A DNA stretch of 64,000 nt from Corynebacterium sp. BD556 (GCF_038452275.1 NZ_CP141643.1:1984001-2048000), one strand, 5' to 3'; counted from the first letter of the stretch, positions 53,054 through 61,339 are shown. Made by a program: numbers and translations. The notes: generated by a model from the letters alone, not told the origin.

Positions 53054-54181
53054 TTAGACCTCGTCTAGCACCTTCAAGAAGCGCTGTGCGGCAGCCTGCG
53101 GGTCTGCCCATTTATCCAGCCCGAATAGGCCGATGCGGAAAGTGGAGAAGTCCTCGCCCTCACCGATTTTCAAAGGCACGCCGGCAGCGATCTGGAGTCC
53201 GTGGCCCTTGAACGCCGCGCCCGACTGTTGCTCCGCATTTTTCGCGTAAAGCACCACAACTCCGTCGGATTCAAAGCCTTCGGCAGCCACGGAGCTGTAG
53301 CCGCGTTCGTAGGCACCTTCGCGCACCAGTCGTCCGAGCTCCGCCTGACGCTCGGCGAGAGTGTCCAGCCCAGCAGCAAGGGCTTCTTTCATCGTGGTCA
53401 GGTTGGCCGCGATGGTGTCGGTGGGAAGTGTGGTGTGGTAGCCGGCTTTTCCTTCCCGGTAGCCTTCGAAAATTTCCAGCCACTTCTTCAGATCCAAAGC
53501 AAAGGAGGTGGAGTGGGTGGCGTTGACGGCGTCGCGGCCACGTGAGTTGAGCATGACGTAGCCGGTGGCGGGGGAGCCGGACCAGGACTTTTGCGGCGCG
53601 GAAATTAAAACGTCAATACCTAGGGCGCCCATGTCGGGGAAGGACGCGCCTGCGGCGATGCAGTCGAGCACGAACAGGGCGTTGTTTTCGCGGGCGATCT
53701 CACCCAGGCCGTTGAGGTAGTCCTGTGGCAGGGTCAAACCAGCGGCGGTTTCGGTGTGGGCGGTGACGATGACGTCTGGTTGGAACTCGTCGGCGGCGGC
53801 GCGCACGCGCTCGAGTGGAGGCGGAGCGAAGGAAGCCGCAGTCCCTTTTTCTACAGGTGAGGCGTTGAGAACCTCCACGTGGTCGGTCACTGCCCCGGCT
53901 TCGATGATTTGGGACCACCGGAAGGTGAATAGACCTGAGCGAATCACCAGGACTTTTTTGCCGGTGAATAGTTGGCGGGCAACAGATTCCATTGCGGCGG
54001 TTCCGCCGCCGGGGACAAGGGCTGCGGTGTCGGAGTTGTATGTCTTGCACAGCAGGTCGACCATCTCGCGGGCGACTCCGATGAACTTTTGGGACATGTG
54101 GTTCAGGGAGCGGTCGGTGAACACCACCGAGTATTCCATAAGGCCGCCCGGGTCAACGTTGGAAAGCGGAAGGTCAGTCAT
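53054..54181 (-). CDS. Class V aminotransferase (alanine-glyoxylate/serine-pyruvate type)
   Basis: A 375-residue PLP enzyme. LVPGGGTAAMESVARQLF binds the phosphate of PLP; VLDCIAAGASFPDMGALGID precedes the Schiff-base lysine in SAPQKSWSGSPATGYVML. The C-terminal half ends with FRIGLFGLDKW. This is closest to the AGAT/SPT group, not SerC. The physiological substrate pair is unknown. TAATCT ends 7 nt before the ATG. Confidence 0.87.
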   Translation of the reverse strand: MTDLPLSNVDPGGLMEYSVVFTDRSLNHMSQKFIGVAREMVDLLCKTYNSDTAALVPGGGTAAMESVARQLFTGKKVLVIRSGLFTFRWSQIIEAGAVTDHVEVLNASPVEKGTAASFAPPPLERVRAAADEFQPDVIVTAHTETAAGLTLPQDYLNGLGEIARENNALFVLDCIAAGASFPDMGALGIDVLISAPQKSWSGSPATGYVMLNSRGRDAVNATHSTSFALDLKKWLEIFEGYREGKAGYHTTLPTDTIAANLTTMKEALAAGLDTLAERQAELGRLVREGAYERGYSSVAAEGFESDGVVVLYAKNAEQQSGAAFKGHGLQIAAGVPLKIGEGEDFSTFRIGLFGLDKWADPQAAAQRFLKVLDEV

Positions 54182-54415
54182 GGACTAAAGATTAGCCCTC
54201 TTTGTGTGACTTAAGGGTTGCTTTAGGTCTGGTATGCGTGCGGCGGTCGCTGCGGCATGGTGTGAGACTTCATCTCCGCCGCGAAACCGAAAACAAGGTA
54301 TAGACCATCTGCCATGTGTTCTGCGGCAGGGCAAGTCGCGCCCCGCACCCAGTCGCATTGCTTGACGACGCATTTTGTTAAGCGCCACGGTATTAGGTAG
54401 CATGCTAAAAGGTCT

Positions 54416-54504
54416 GGAGACGTGCCAGAGTGGCCGAATGGGGCTCCCTGCTAAGGAGTTGCCCTCTTTGCGGAGGGCCGCAGGTTCAAATCCTGTCGTC
54501 TCCG
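54416..54504 (+). tRNA. tRNA-Ser (GCT anticodon)
   Basis: GGAGACG/CGTCTCC acceptor, anticodon loop CTGCTAA (GCT), long variable arm with CCCTC/GAGGG, discriminator G and encoded CCA (54505-54507). tRNA-Arg follows one base after the CCA. Confidence 0.97.
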
Positions 54505-54508
54505 CCAC

Positions 54509-54581
54509 GCGCTCGTAGCTCAACGGATAGAGCATCTGACTACGGATCAGAAGGTTGGGGGTTCGAATCCCTCCGAGCGCA
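54509..54581 (+). tRNA. tRNA-Arg (ACG anticodon), copy 1, integration target
   Basis: A full cloverleaf: acceptor GCGCTCG/CGAGCGC, anticodon loop CTACGGA (ACG), T-loop GGTTCGAATCC. Unlike copy 2 (57951) the CCA is not encoded; the gene is followed by CGA. Its 3' 47 bp plus three more form the left copy of a 50-bp direct repeat, so the 3' end probably came from an integrated element. Confidence 0.96.
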
Positions 54582-54584
54582 CGA
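54535..54584 (+). repeat. attL-like 50-bp repeat (tRNA-Arg 3' end)
   Basis: Identical to 55899-55948. It starts in the anticodon arm (TCTGACTACGG) and ends with GCGCACGA. Position and length are those of an attachment site of a tRNA-integrating element. Confidence 0.85.
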
Positions 54585-54588
54585 ACAG

Positions 54589-54633
54589 AAACCCTAGGTA
54601 GAACGGCTAGAGGTCGGAAAGCCTGGGGTTTTT
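54589..54633 (+). terminator. Terminator after tRNA-Arg copy 1
   Basis: AAACCCTAGG (54589-54598) pairs imperfectly with CCTGGGGTTT (54622-54631), followed by TTT. It would end the tRNA-Ser(GCT)/tRNA-Arg transcript. Confidence 0.6.
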
Positions 54634-54782
54634 CGCGCTCGGCCTGGTCGGAAAAGTGGGACAGAGTAGCCCCAGGTGGGCCGAAGTAGGTACGAACATC
54701 GAGCGAACACGAGGACGTATGGAAAAGAGTGTTCAAACGGGACGAGCCAAGCGCTAATATTTGAGGGGAAAGGAGGTAGACG

Positions 54783-55064
54783 ATGGTGCTTCTGTACGAA
54801 GACGCTCGTAAGAGAGCACGTGACATCCTTGCCCATTTCCCCATTGGAAGAGGGAATATGGATGGGCTCGTCGCCTTGGCTGGAACGCTAGGAGCAGGAG
54901 TTGTCTTCCGGCCCCTCGATTCCTCGATTTCGGGAGTCGTCGTAAAAGAGGATGACGCCGATCCAATCATCTACATCAACTCCAATGAACCCGAAGCTCG
55001 GCAGCGGTTCACTCTCGCGCACGAGATTGGGCACCTCGTGGAGAGGAAAAATCTAGCGGACTAA
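54783..55064 (+). pseudogene. Truncated ImmA/IrrE-family metallopeptidase
   Basis: A 93-residue N-terminal piece of an ImmA/IrrE peptidase, the anti-repressor proteases of integrative elements and phages. The zinc motif HEIGH is present (LAHEIGHLVERKNLAD), but the frame stops just after it, before the third ligand Glu. The stop codon lies inside the 14-bp stem of the downstream hairpin, so the gene was probably cut and joined to foreign sequence. AAAGGAGG-like GGAAAGGAGG before the start (54765-54776) suggests it is still translated. Confidence 0.75.
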
Positions 55065-55128
55065 ACTGCTCCCCATTTATTGGACTGAGAAATCAGATTC
55101 CTACTGATGGGGAGCAGTTTATTTTTTT
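55063..55128 (+). terminator. Strong hairpin with T-tract at the break point
   Basis: A perfect 14-bp stem AAACTGCTCCCCAT/ATGGGGAGCAGTTT (55063-55076 and 55107-55120), a 30-nt loop and a T7 tract from 55122. It includes the stop codon of the truncated peptidase gene. The large loop is unusual for a terminator. Confidence 0.85.
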
Positions 55129-55150
55129 GGGGGTCTTTTTTCATGCCTTT

Positions 55151-55675
55151 CTATTCGCAGGCTACGCCGTCGCCGTCACGGTCGAGGCCCGACCTGTAGC
55201 CCGGGTCACCGACGTATAGTGGGGCCGCGCCGGCGCTGCGAGCTTCATCGCAGCTGCCGTATGACGCTGATTGGGCGGGTGCGGGTTGAGGTGGTGCGGG
55301 TGCGAAGAATTGGGCTCGCTGGTCGTTTTGGTCGGTGCCGCCGGACGCACCCGCCCCAGCGCCCACACCCGCTCCTGCTCCTGCGCCCACCTCTGGTTCC
55401 CCGCTCGACGCCGTTTCGGCCTGTGTTGGGGCAGCAGTAGGGGATGAGCTCGTCACCGTCGTTGTAGCGGTGACCGTAACCGTCGATGCCCTGGCCGAGG
55501 AGGTCACCGTCACCGTCTCGATAACAGTCTCCGTTTCCTCGTCCCCGCAGCTGCCTAGTAGTGCGAAGAGGATGAGGATTCCGGCGCCGATTGCGCCGTA
55601 TTTCATGCAGCCGTTGTTGGGCTTTTGCTGCTCGGGGAGTGGGACCCCGTTGCCGGGGATGTAGGTGGAGCTCAT
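55151..55675 (-). CDS. Excalibur calcium-binding domain lipoprotein/membrane protein
   Basis: A 174-residue surface protein. After a Pro-rich cytoplasmic start there is one hydrophobic helix (about 25-42), ending LLGSCGD, which could be a lipobox-like cysteine. A Thr/Val/Ser-rich and Gly/Ala-repeat linker (GAGAGAGVGAGAGA) leads to the C-terminal excalibur domain (YGSCDEARSAGAAPLYVGDPGYRSGLDRDGDGVACE pattern; the DxDxDG calcium loop is DRDGDG). AAGGAG lies 7 nt before the ATG. It lies within the tRNA-Arg island. Confidence 0.85.
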   Translation of the reverse strand: MSSTYIPGNGVPLPEQQKPNNGCMKYGAIGAGILILFALLGSCGDEETETVIETVTVTSSARASTVTVTATTTVTSSSPTAAPTQAETASSGEPEVGAGAGAGVGAGAGASGGTDQNDQRAQFFAPAPPQPAPAQSASYGSCDEARSAGAAPLYVGDPGYRSGLDRDGDGVACE

Positions 55676-55898
55676 GCGGGTCTCCTTCCGTCAGTAAACG
55701 AGGGAGCCAATACCTCAATTGGCTCGAAACAAGTAGGCATGATTCTCACACGCCGATCGTGTCTTTGCAGCGCGTAGGATCCCGCATACTTACGCGCTGG
55801 TGCCGCGGGAAGGGTCGGTACGCACGAAGTGCACGTCACCTTTAGGCGAACGGCGAGCGAACGCGAACGCTATCACACAAGGTAGAAGCTACAAAGAT

Positions 55899-55948
55899 TC
55901 TGACTACGGATCAGAAGGTTGGGGGTTCGAATCCCTCCGAGCGCACGA
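55899..55948 (+). repeat. attR-like 50-bp repeat, tRNA-Arg 3' remnant
   Basis: A perfect copy of 54535-54584, starting at the anticodon arm and including the T-arm and 3' acceptor strand. It lacks the D-arm and 5' acceptor half, so it is not a functional tRNA gene; it is the tRNA 3' remnant left at the other end of the island. Confidence 0.88.
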
Positions 55949-56233
55949 CTTATAACCCCAGTTGAGGCGGTATTTCCGCGTGGGCGGGAGGGCAGACGGT
56001 GTTCCGGGCGCGTGACGTGCGGATACATCCAACCTGCTGTGCTGTTGTTTCGGCCTTGCCGACCCCGAACGCACGCTCGACGGGGCTGTTGCGGGCTACA
56101 GCCCTGCACGCCAGTCGAGGCTGATTGCTGGACAACCATCCGTATCATCGCCGAAAGCGTCGGCTTCTTAGGCCTGGGGCATTACCGATGAGAAGGTTTT
56201 TTACAACAAGGGGTGCGCACCAGGCAGTCACCC

Positions 56234-56342
56234 CCAGCGGCGTGGATGCGCAGGTGAGCAACGCCGCTGGCCCGCATATCCAGCAGCCGGTTTTATTGAG
56301 GCTCCGCGGGTGGTACAACTTCTCCTTGGGTGAGTTGCCCGC
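56234..56342 (+). promoter_or_regulatory. Structured 5' leader of mgtE
   Basis: Two hairpins: CCAGCGGCGT/ACGCCGCTGG (56234-56243 and 56261-56270, perfect) and GCGGG..CAACT/AGTTG..CCCGC (56306-56310, 56316-56320, 56333-56337, 56338-56342). A GAGGCTCCGCGGG stretch recalls the M-box entry sequence, but I cannot align the rest to the M-box consensus, so a magnesium riboswitch is only a possibility. Confidence 0.3.
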
Positions 56343-56494
56343 AGGCTTGACCTTTAGCGCGACGATCCAGGTGGAAGGGCCGTAGTTGTTCTTTGGTTGC
56401 TGGTGAGCGCCCTGTTTGGGTGGGGGTGAGCCTGTACGCTACTTGTGTCTTGGTAGGCCGTCGCGGCGGGGTAAGCAAGGAAGGTAGGTTTGGC

Positions 56495-57850
56495 ATGGCT
56501 GCTGGGCTCAACATGAAGTTGTTCCGCAAGTTGGGGCGGCGCGCTGATATTAGTGCGCAAGAGCTGGATTTGATGCAGGAGCAGTTGAAGTCCCTTGATC
56601 TGCGTGAGATCACCAATCTTGTTGAGCGTATTGCTTCTGCCGACGGCGCGAAGATTCTGCGGATGTTGCCGCGGGAGCGCTCCTTGGCTGTTTTCGACGT
56701 CCTCAATCCTGGCCACCAGGCAGATATTATTGCCGCGCTTGGCGACGACACCGTGGTTGACTATTTCGACGCCATCGGCGCGGAGGACCGCGTGGCGCTT
56801 CTGGATCAGTTGCCTGCGGAGATCGCCGAGCGTCTCCTGCGCGATTTGGATGAGGATGATCAGCGTGTCACCAACGTTGTTTTGGGTTATCAGAAGGGAT
56901 CGGTTGGCCGTTCAATGTCGCCGGCTGTCCCGGATGTCACCCCGGATATGACGGTGCAGGAAGTGGTGGATATGCTGCGGGAGGACGTCGATAAGCTGGA
57001 GTCCATCTACACCATTCCCGTGATCGATGAATCGCGCGTGCTTGTCGGTGTAACCAGCCTGCGTCGGCTGTTTCGAAGCTACTCTGACGATGTTATCGGC
57101 GACATCATGTACGAGCCGACCTCGGTTGAGGTAACTGACGAGGTTGAAAGTGTGGCTCGTTGGCTGATGTCCTCGGATTTGCTGGCGGTTTCTGTTGTCG
57201 ACCACGACAATCGGCTCGTGGGCATCTTCACCTACGACGAGGCGCAAGATGTTGTCGAGCATGCCGACACCGAAGACTCTGCTCGCCTCGGCGCTTCGGA
57301 GCCTCTCGGGCGGCCCTACCTGTCCACCCCGGTGTTTCATCTGGTGCGCTCCCGTATCGTGTGGCTGCTCGTGCTGGCGATCTCTGCCACGCTCACCGTC
57401 CAGGTTCTCGACGTTTTCGAGGGGACGTTGGAAAAGGCGGTAGTGCTTTCCTTGTTTATTCCGCTTCTTACGGGCACTGGCGGCAACACCGGCAACCAGG
57501 CTGCGACGACGGTGACGCGCGCGCTGGCGCTTGACGACGTCCACAAGCGCGACATCTTCGCCGTCATGTGGCGCGAGCTGCGCGTTGGCCTCATGCTCGG
57601 CACGGTCCTCGGAGTCATCGGTTTCACCGCAGCGAGCCTGGTCTACGGCTTATCGATCGGTGTCGTCATCGGCTCAACTCTGCTTTTAATTTGCACCATC
57701 TCTGCGACTGTCGGCGGTTTAATGCCGATCGTGGCTAAAACCGTTGGCGCGGATCCCGCGGTTTTTTCCAACCCGTTCATCTCCACGTTTTGCGACGCCA
57801 CTGGCCTTATCATCTACTTCTTCATTGCTAAGGCAGTCCTCGGCATTTGA
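56495..57850 (+). CDS. mgtE: Magnesium transporter MgtE
   Basis: A 451-residue Mg2+ channel. The N domain (about 25-135, with PGHQADIIAALGDD) is followed by a pair of CBS domains (about 145-270, with YTIPVIDESRVLVGVTSLRRLFR) that sense cytosolic Mg2+. The membrane domain has five helices with the selectivity motif PLLTGTGGNTGNQAATTVTRAL. Start ATG 56495 has AAGGAAGG about 10 nt upstream. The long structured leader before it may respond to magnesium. Confidence 0.94.
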   Translation: MAAGLNMKLFRKLGRRADISAQELDLMQEQLKSLDLREITNLVERIASADGAKILRMLPRERSLAVFDVLNPGHQADIIAALGDDTVVDYFDAIGAEDRVALLDQLPAEIAERLLRDLDEDDQRVTNVVLGYQKGSVGRSMSPAVPDVTPDMTVQEVVDMLREDVDKLESIYTIPVIDESRVLVGVTSLRRLFRSYSDDVIGDIMYEPTSVEVTDEVESVARWLMSSDLLAVSVVDHDNRLVGIFTYDEAQDVVEHADTEDSARLGASEPLGRPYLSTPVFHLVRSRIVWLLVLAISATLTVQVLDVFEGTLEKAVVLSLFIPLLTGTGGNTGNQAATTVTRALALDDVHKRDIFAVMWRELRVGLMLGTVLGVIGFTAASLVYGLSIGVVIGSTLLLICTISATVGGLMPIVAKTVGADPAVFSNPFISTFCDATGLIIYFFIAKAVLGI

Positions 57851-57950
57851 CGCTTGTCGACGCCCTGACCGGCTATTTTGTTAGGTGCAGTGCTGCGGTG
57901 TAGAGTTTTTCTCTGTTGTCAAGCGCAAGCTTGCAGCCGCAGAAAGAAAC

Positions 57951-58023
57951 GCGCTCGTAGCTCAACGGATAGAGCATCTGACTACGGATCAGAAGGTTGG
58001 GGGTTCGAATCCCTCCGAGCGCA
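57951..58023 (+). tRNA. tRNA-Arg (ACG anticodon), copy 2
   Basis: Identical to copy 1 at 54509 over the mature tRNA (GCGCTCG acceptor, CTACGGA anticodon loop), but here CCA is encoded at 58024-58026. The two full copies are 3.4 kb apart. Confidence 0.97.
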
Positions 58024-58032
58024 CCATTTACG

Positions 58033-58076
58033 CCCCGGTTCAACCCTCGAAGGTTGCCGGGGTTTCGCCTTTTTTG
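58033..58076 (+). terminator. Terminator after tRNA-Arg copy 2
   Basis: Stem CCCCGG-TT-CAACC/GGTTG-CCGGGG with a TT bulge, followed by TTTTTT near 58071-58076. Confidence 0.85.
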
Positions 58077-58145
58077 GATACTCGTTGAGGTCCAGTGGGA
58101 AACGGCTGGTTAAATCTTCTTAGTTTGCGTTGAGAATGAGACGCT

Positions 58146-58193
58146 CGTCCGATAGATTGGACGGAGGTTCGAGCAGAAACAGACGTTCGTCTG
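58146..58193. promoter_or_regulatory. Inverted repeats upstream of LAxTG protein
   Basis: CGTCC (58146-58150)/GGACG (58159-58163) and CAGACG-TT-CGTCTG (58180-58193), 18-65 bp before the start codon. The same GACG/CGTC motifs recur, suggesting binding sites for one regulator. Confidence 0.4.
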
Positions 58194-58210
58194 TGTTGAT
58201 AGAGGTTGGA

Positions 58211-60238
58211 ATGGCTGAGAAGAATAGTGTGCGTCGCGTTGGGCGCGTTTCCCTGGCGGTTATTGTCTCCACTGCGGTAGTTGCCGCTCCGCAGGTGGCG
58301 GTGGCTGTGGAAACGCCTCCGGTATCGGCACCGGTGGAACCCGTTGAGCCGCCGAGTGGGCAGCCGACCCCTCCTGCTTCCGCAGACACTGTAAATAAGG
58401 CAGACTCTGCTGGCACTGCCGGTATTGACGAGGAGCTCAATCGGCTCTCCCAAGCTATCAACGATGCGCAGGCCGCCACCCCGAAAGCTGCAGCACTGAA
58501 GTCCGAGACATTCGGTGATAAACCGGGCGCAGGCACCTCCGGCACCTGGTTCACCTCTGACGGCAAAACCTACACTGGCCTTGCATTAAACCCCACTAAT
58601 GACAAGCTCTACGCTATTTTGCCGGCCAAGGACGGCAGCCAGGATGATCACCTGCTGCGTATCAATCCTGCTACGGGAGAGACCTTCGATCTCGGCGCGC
58701 TGACGGCCACGGGCGCCGAGAAGCCGCGCGGTTTGAGCAACGCCACTTTCACTAACGATGGCACCCTTGTTCTTCTGCCTACTGATCTCAACGACGGTGC
58801 CCGCGTGTTCACCCTTGATTTGAAGGCGGACAACGCGCAGGACACCACCAACCGTGAGATGAAAGTCCGCGAGCTGAAGCTTGCTCCGGAGGTGGCCACC
58901 CTTGGGGTGAGCACCCTCGGCGCTTTCGCTTCTGTCAAGGGAGAGGACTCCACATCCCTGTATTCTTTCGGCATTGCGCAGGACGCGAAGGCGCTTGTTT
59001 ATCGCTACAACCTTGAGGACGAGACGCTGAGCGCAGCGCAGGCAGCCATTGGTGGCAATGTCGATCAGGCCAGAGTCACCGGTGAGGAGATCACTACTGC
59101 CTGGGTCAAGGGTGAAAGCACCCTTGTTGTCGCGGATGCCGCTGGTAACACTATTGAGATCACCGGCGATGAGAACAAGTTCGCTAAACCGGTCATCGCG
59201 GCGACTTCCCAGATGCTCACCGAGGACACCGCTTCTGAGATCGCCCAAGCGTCCGTCACTGCAGTGCGCCCGGTCACGCTGCCAGATGGGATTCAGGCCG
59301 TCGCGCGTTCTGGCGAGGCGCAGGACGCTTCTTTCCAGGTCACTGTTGTTGACGATAGCGGCAAGAAGCTTGAGGGTGCCACGGTGACGGTTGGCGATCA
59401 GACCCTCCCAACCAACGCTTATGGTGAGGTTTCCTTCACTAATGTTGAGTCCCTGCCTCAGTTTATTAAAGTCTCGGCGGAGGGCTACTTCACCAGGGAG
59501 GTTTTGCCCTCCTTCGAGGGCCGCAAGATGACGATTGAGTTGAAGAAGTCGTCGACTTCTGCGAGGAATGAGATTTTGGTCACCGTGCTCGACAACGAGG
59601 GCAAGGAAATCCAGGACGCAACTGTCCGAATTGATGGCCGAACGGTTGAGACTGATCGCTTCGGTGAGGCATTCTTCGACAATGTCACCTCTGTGCGTCC
59701 CGTCATTGAGGTTTCCGCCAAGGGCTTCGCTGACCAGCGTGTCCGCCTTGATTCGGTGAAGGACACCAGGATCAAGCTGGAGAAGGAGAAGAAGGCAGAG
59801 TCGACCCCGGATCAAATCCAGTCGATTATCAAGGAGATCACTCCGCTGCTCGCCGCCTTGGGTGTTCCGGTAGCCGCGCTGAGCGGCGCCGCCAGCGGTT
59901 CGAACAGCACCTCTACATCCACCACAACGCCGAGGACTTCGACGAGCAGGACCACAACTCCCAGCACCACTGCCAGCACCGCGCGTACATCCGGGCCCCG
60001 CACGGTCAGCGCTAGCATGACTACCAGCACCGCGCCGGCCGCTGGCGGTGCCGCCAATGTTGCGCGTGCGAACAGCAAAGCGACCGCCTCCGCGAAGTCG
60101 ACATCCACGGGCAACAAGTCCAACAATGGCAAGCTCGCGGACACCGGTACGCCCATGAGCACCGTGATTGTCCTCGGCATGATTTTCTTGTTGATCGGAG
60201 GGGCCTACACCTTCGTTGGTCGCCGCCGCGAAGTGTAA
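58211..60238 (+). CDS. Surface protein with propeller-like and Ig-like repeats, LADTG anchor
   Basis: A 675-residue secreted protein. The signal peptide (about 1-33) is followed by a Pro-rich linker and a propeller-like region (about 100-330, with LALNPTNDKLYAI, LLRINPATGETFDLG). Two carboxypeptidase-regulatory/PEGA-like repeats follow (VTVVDDSGKKLEGATVTVGD and VTVLDNEGKEIQDATVRIDG), then a Thr/Ser-rich wall region and LADTG, an LPxTG variant, with a hydrophobic helix and GRRREV. Cell-wall anchoring by a sortase is predicted; the ligand is unknown. Two inverted repeats precede the gene. AGAGG lies 5 nt before the ATG. Confidence 0.82.
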   Translation: MAEKNSVRRVGRVSLAVIVSTAVVAAPQVAVAVETPPVSAPVEPVEPPSGQPTPPASADTVNKADSAGTAGIDEELNRLSQAINDAQAATPKAAALKSETFGDKPGAGTSGTWFTSDGKTYTGLALNPTNDKLYAILPAKDGSQDDHLLRINPATGETFDLGALTATGAEKPRGLSNATFTNDGTLVLLPTDLNDGARVFTLDLKADNAQDTTNREMKVRELKLAPEVATLGVSTLGAFASVKGEDSTSLYSFGIAQDAKALVYRYNLEDETLSAAQAAIGGNVDQARVTGEEITTAWVKGESTLVVADAAGNTIEITGDENKFAKPVIAATSQMLTEDTASEIAQASVTAVRPVTLPDGIQAVARSGEAQDASFQVTVVDDSGKKLEGATVTVGDQTLPTNAYGEVSFTNVESLPQFIKVSAEGYFTREVLPSFEGRKMTIELKKSSTSARNEILVTVLDNEGKEIQDATVRIDGRTVETDRFGEAFFDNVTSVRPVIEVSAKGFADQRVRLDSVKDTRIKLEKEKKAESTPDQIQSIIKEITPLLAALGVPVAALSGAASGSNSTSTSTTTPRTSTSRTTTPSTTASTARTSGPRTVSASMTTSTAPAAGGAANVARANSKATASAKSTSTGNKSNNGKLADTGTPMSTVIVLGMIFLLIGGAYTFVGRRREV

Positions 60239-60255
60239 ATCGGCTGTCACTGAAT

Positions 60256-60290
60256 AAACGCCCCGGCTCATACCGGGGCGTTTGTTCTTT
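60256..60290. terminator. Bidirectional terminator between LADTG gene and tyrA
   Basis: AAACGCCCCGG/CCGGGGCGTTT (60256-60266 and 60273-60283), perfect 11-bp stem with a 6-nt loop, T-rich after it and A-rich before it. It serves both convergent genes. Confidence 0.92.
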
Positions 60291-60304
60291 TTAAAAGGAA
60301 GACC

Positions 60305-61339
60305 TTAGAAAACTTCGACGCGGCCGCCGAGCGACTCGATTTGTTTGAGGTGTTGGACCCAGCCGGGTCCGCCGGGGTGGACGCGCATCACGGGGCGTGA
60401 GGAGATTTTGACTGGGGAGACGGATTCGCCGCGGGCGCCGGAGCGGGCGTTGAGCCGGGTGTAGGCGCGGTGGCCGGCTTCGGCGAGTTCTTCCATGGAG
60501 GGGGTGGGTAAGGCGAGGGAGTTGCGGGCGTCGTGAAGCAGGGCAATACATTCGTCGAGGGCAGGCACGAGTGCTGCGGCGTTGGTTTCGACCATGTTGC
60601 GCACAAGTGTGGGGTGGGTGCCGGCGACGCGGGTGGCGCCTTTGAAAGAGCCGGCTGCGAGGGACTGTGCGAGGGTGCCGCCCTTGTCGCCGATGACGGA
60701 GAGAGCTTCCGCGAGGACATGGGGAAGGTGAGAGACGCGCGCGACGGCTTCGTCGTGTTTGGCTACGGAGACTGGGACGGCTTCCGCTCCGGTCAGTGCG
60801 GCTAGTTGGCAGACTTGTTTGAAGAGGTTTGCCCAGCGCTGTGGAGCAGGTTCACCGGCTTGTTCGCACTCGAGGCCCCAGTCGTAGGTGACGGCCCAGG
60901 CGGCGTTTTCAAAAAGGCCTGTGTGGGAGGCGTTCCAGCCGGAGTTCTCTGTGCCTGCCATAGGGTGGCCACCGACGTAGCGTGACTGCATGCCGTGGGC
61001 GCGGATGATGTCGTAGACCGGTTTTTTCACGCTGACTACGTCGGTGATGCCGCAGTTGGGGGCGTGTTCGGCGACGGCGTCGAGGATGTCGGCTACTGCG
61101 TGCATGGGCACAGCCACGATGATGAGGGCGTCCGCTTCCTCGGCGCGTTGGAGGGTGGCGGGCAGGTCGGTGGAGACGTCGAAGCCGTCTTGGGCTGCCT
61201 TGCGCGAACCGGAGCGCGAGGGGGTAAAGCCGAAGACCTCAGCGCCGCCAGCGATGGCGTCGCGCATGATCGACCCGCCGATGAGTCCAAGCCCAATGAT
61301 GCACAGTGGAGGAAGCGGGTTCGAGAAATGATCAGTCAC
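60305..61339 (-). CDS. tyrA: Prephenate/arogenate dehydrogenase
   Basis: A 344-residue enzyme of tyrosine synthesis. The nucleotide site GLGLIGGS is at 16-23; GGHPMAGTENSGW is the TyrA signature around the catalytic His. HDEAVARVSHLPHVLAEAL is a second conserved block. Corynebacterial TyrA enzymes usually use arogenate with NADP+, so arogenate dehydrogenase is likely, but that cannot be read from sequence. The GTG start is at 61339, with TAAGAC about 8 nt upstream. It is divergent from the tadA pair. Confidence 0.92.
   Translation of the reverse strand: MTDHFSNPLPPLCIIGLGLIGGSIMRDAIAGGAEVFGFTPSRSGSRKAAQDGFDVSTDLPATLQRAEEADALIIVAVPMHAVADILDAVAEHAPNCGITDVVSVKKPVYDIIRAHGMQSRYVGGHPMAGTENSGWNASHTGLFENAAWAVTYDWGLECEQAGEPAPQRWANLFKQVCQLAALTGAEAVPVSVAKHDEAVARVSHLPHVLAEALSVIGDKGGTLAQSLAAGSFKGATRVAGTHPTLVRNMVETNAAALVPALDECIALLHDARNSLALPTPSMEELAEAGHRAYTRLNARSGARGESVSPVKISSRPVMRVHPGGPGWVQHLKQIESLGGRVEVF

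Larger units (their letters stand above)
54585..55948 (+). mobile_element. Remnant of a tRNA-Arg-integrated element
   Basis: About 1.36 kb flanked by 50-bp perfect direct repeats of the tRNA-Arg 3' end. It contains a truncated ImmA/IrrE-type peptidase and an excalibur-domain protein, with no integrase left. The pattern is of an element reduced by deletion after integration into the arginine tRNA gene. Confidence 0.75.
55676..56494. other. Long non-coding stretch with att remnant and mgtE leader
   Basis: No convincing gene. It has a GAGCCAAT/ATTGGCTC hairpin (55704-55725) in the 5' region of the excalibur gene, the tRNA-Arg 3' repeat (55899-55948), and the structured leader of mgtE (56234-56342). 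Short frames here are antisense to the tRNA fragment or lack ribosome sites. Confidence 0.55.

Noticed and set aside
54185..54970. Minus-strand frame containing GGIRTPNLLIRSQ
   Set aside because: That peptide is the well-known artefact of translating the opposite strand of a tRNA-Arg gene.
54585..55898. Complete prophage or integrative element
   Set aside because: No integrase, repressor or structural genes; only a remnant is supported.
55873..56148. Second frame with the same GGIRTPNLLIRSQ peptide
   Set aside because: It is antisense to the tRNA-Arg 3' remnant.
56281..56494. M-box (ykoK) magnesium riboswitch
   Set aside because: Only a short GAGGCTCC-like piece matches; the rest of the consensus was not found, so it is kept as a general structured leader.
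58586..60271. 561-codon open frame on the minus strand
   Set aside because: It is antisense to the LADTG surface gene, has no ribosome site or domain, and arises from G+C-biased codon use of the sense gene.
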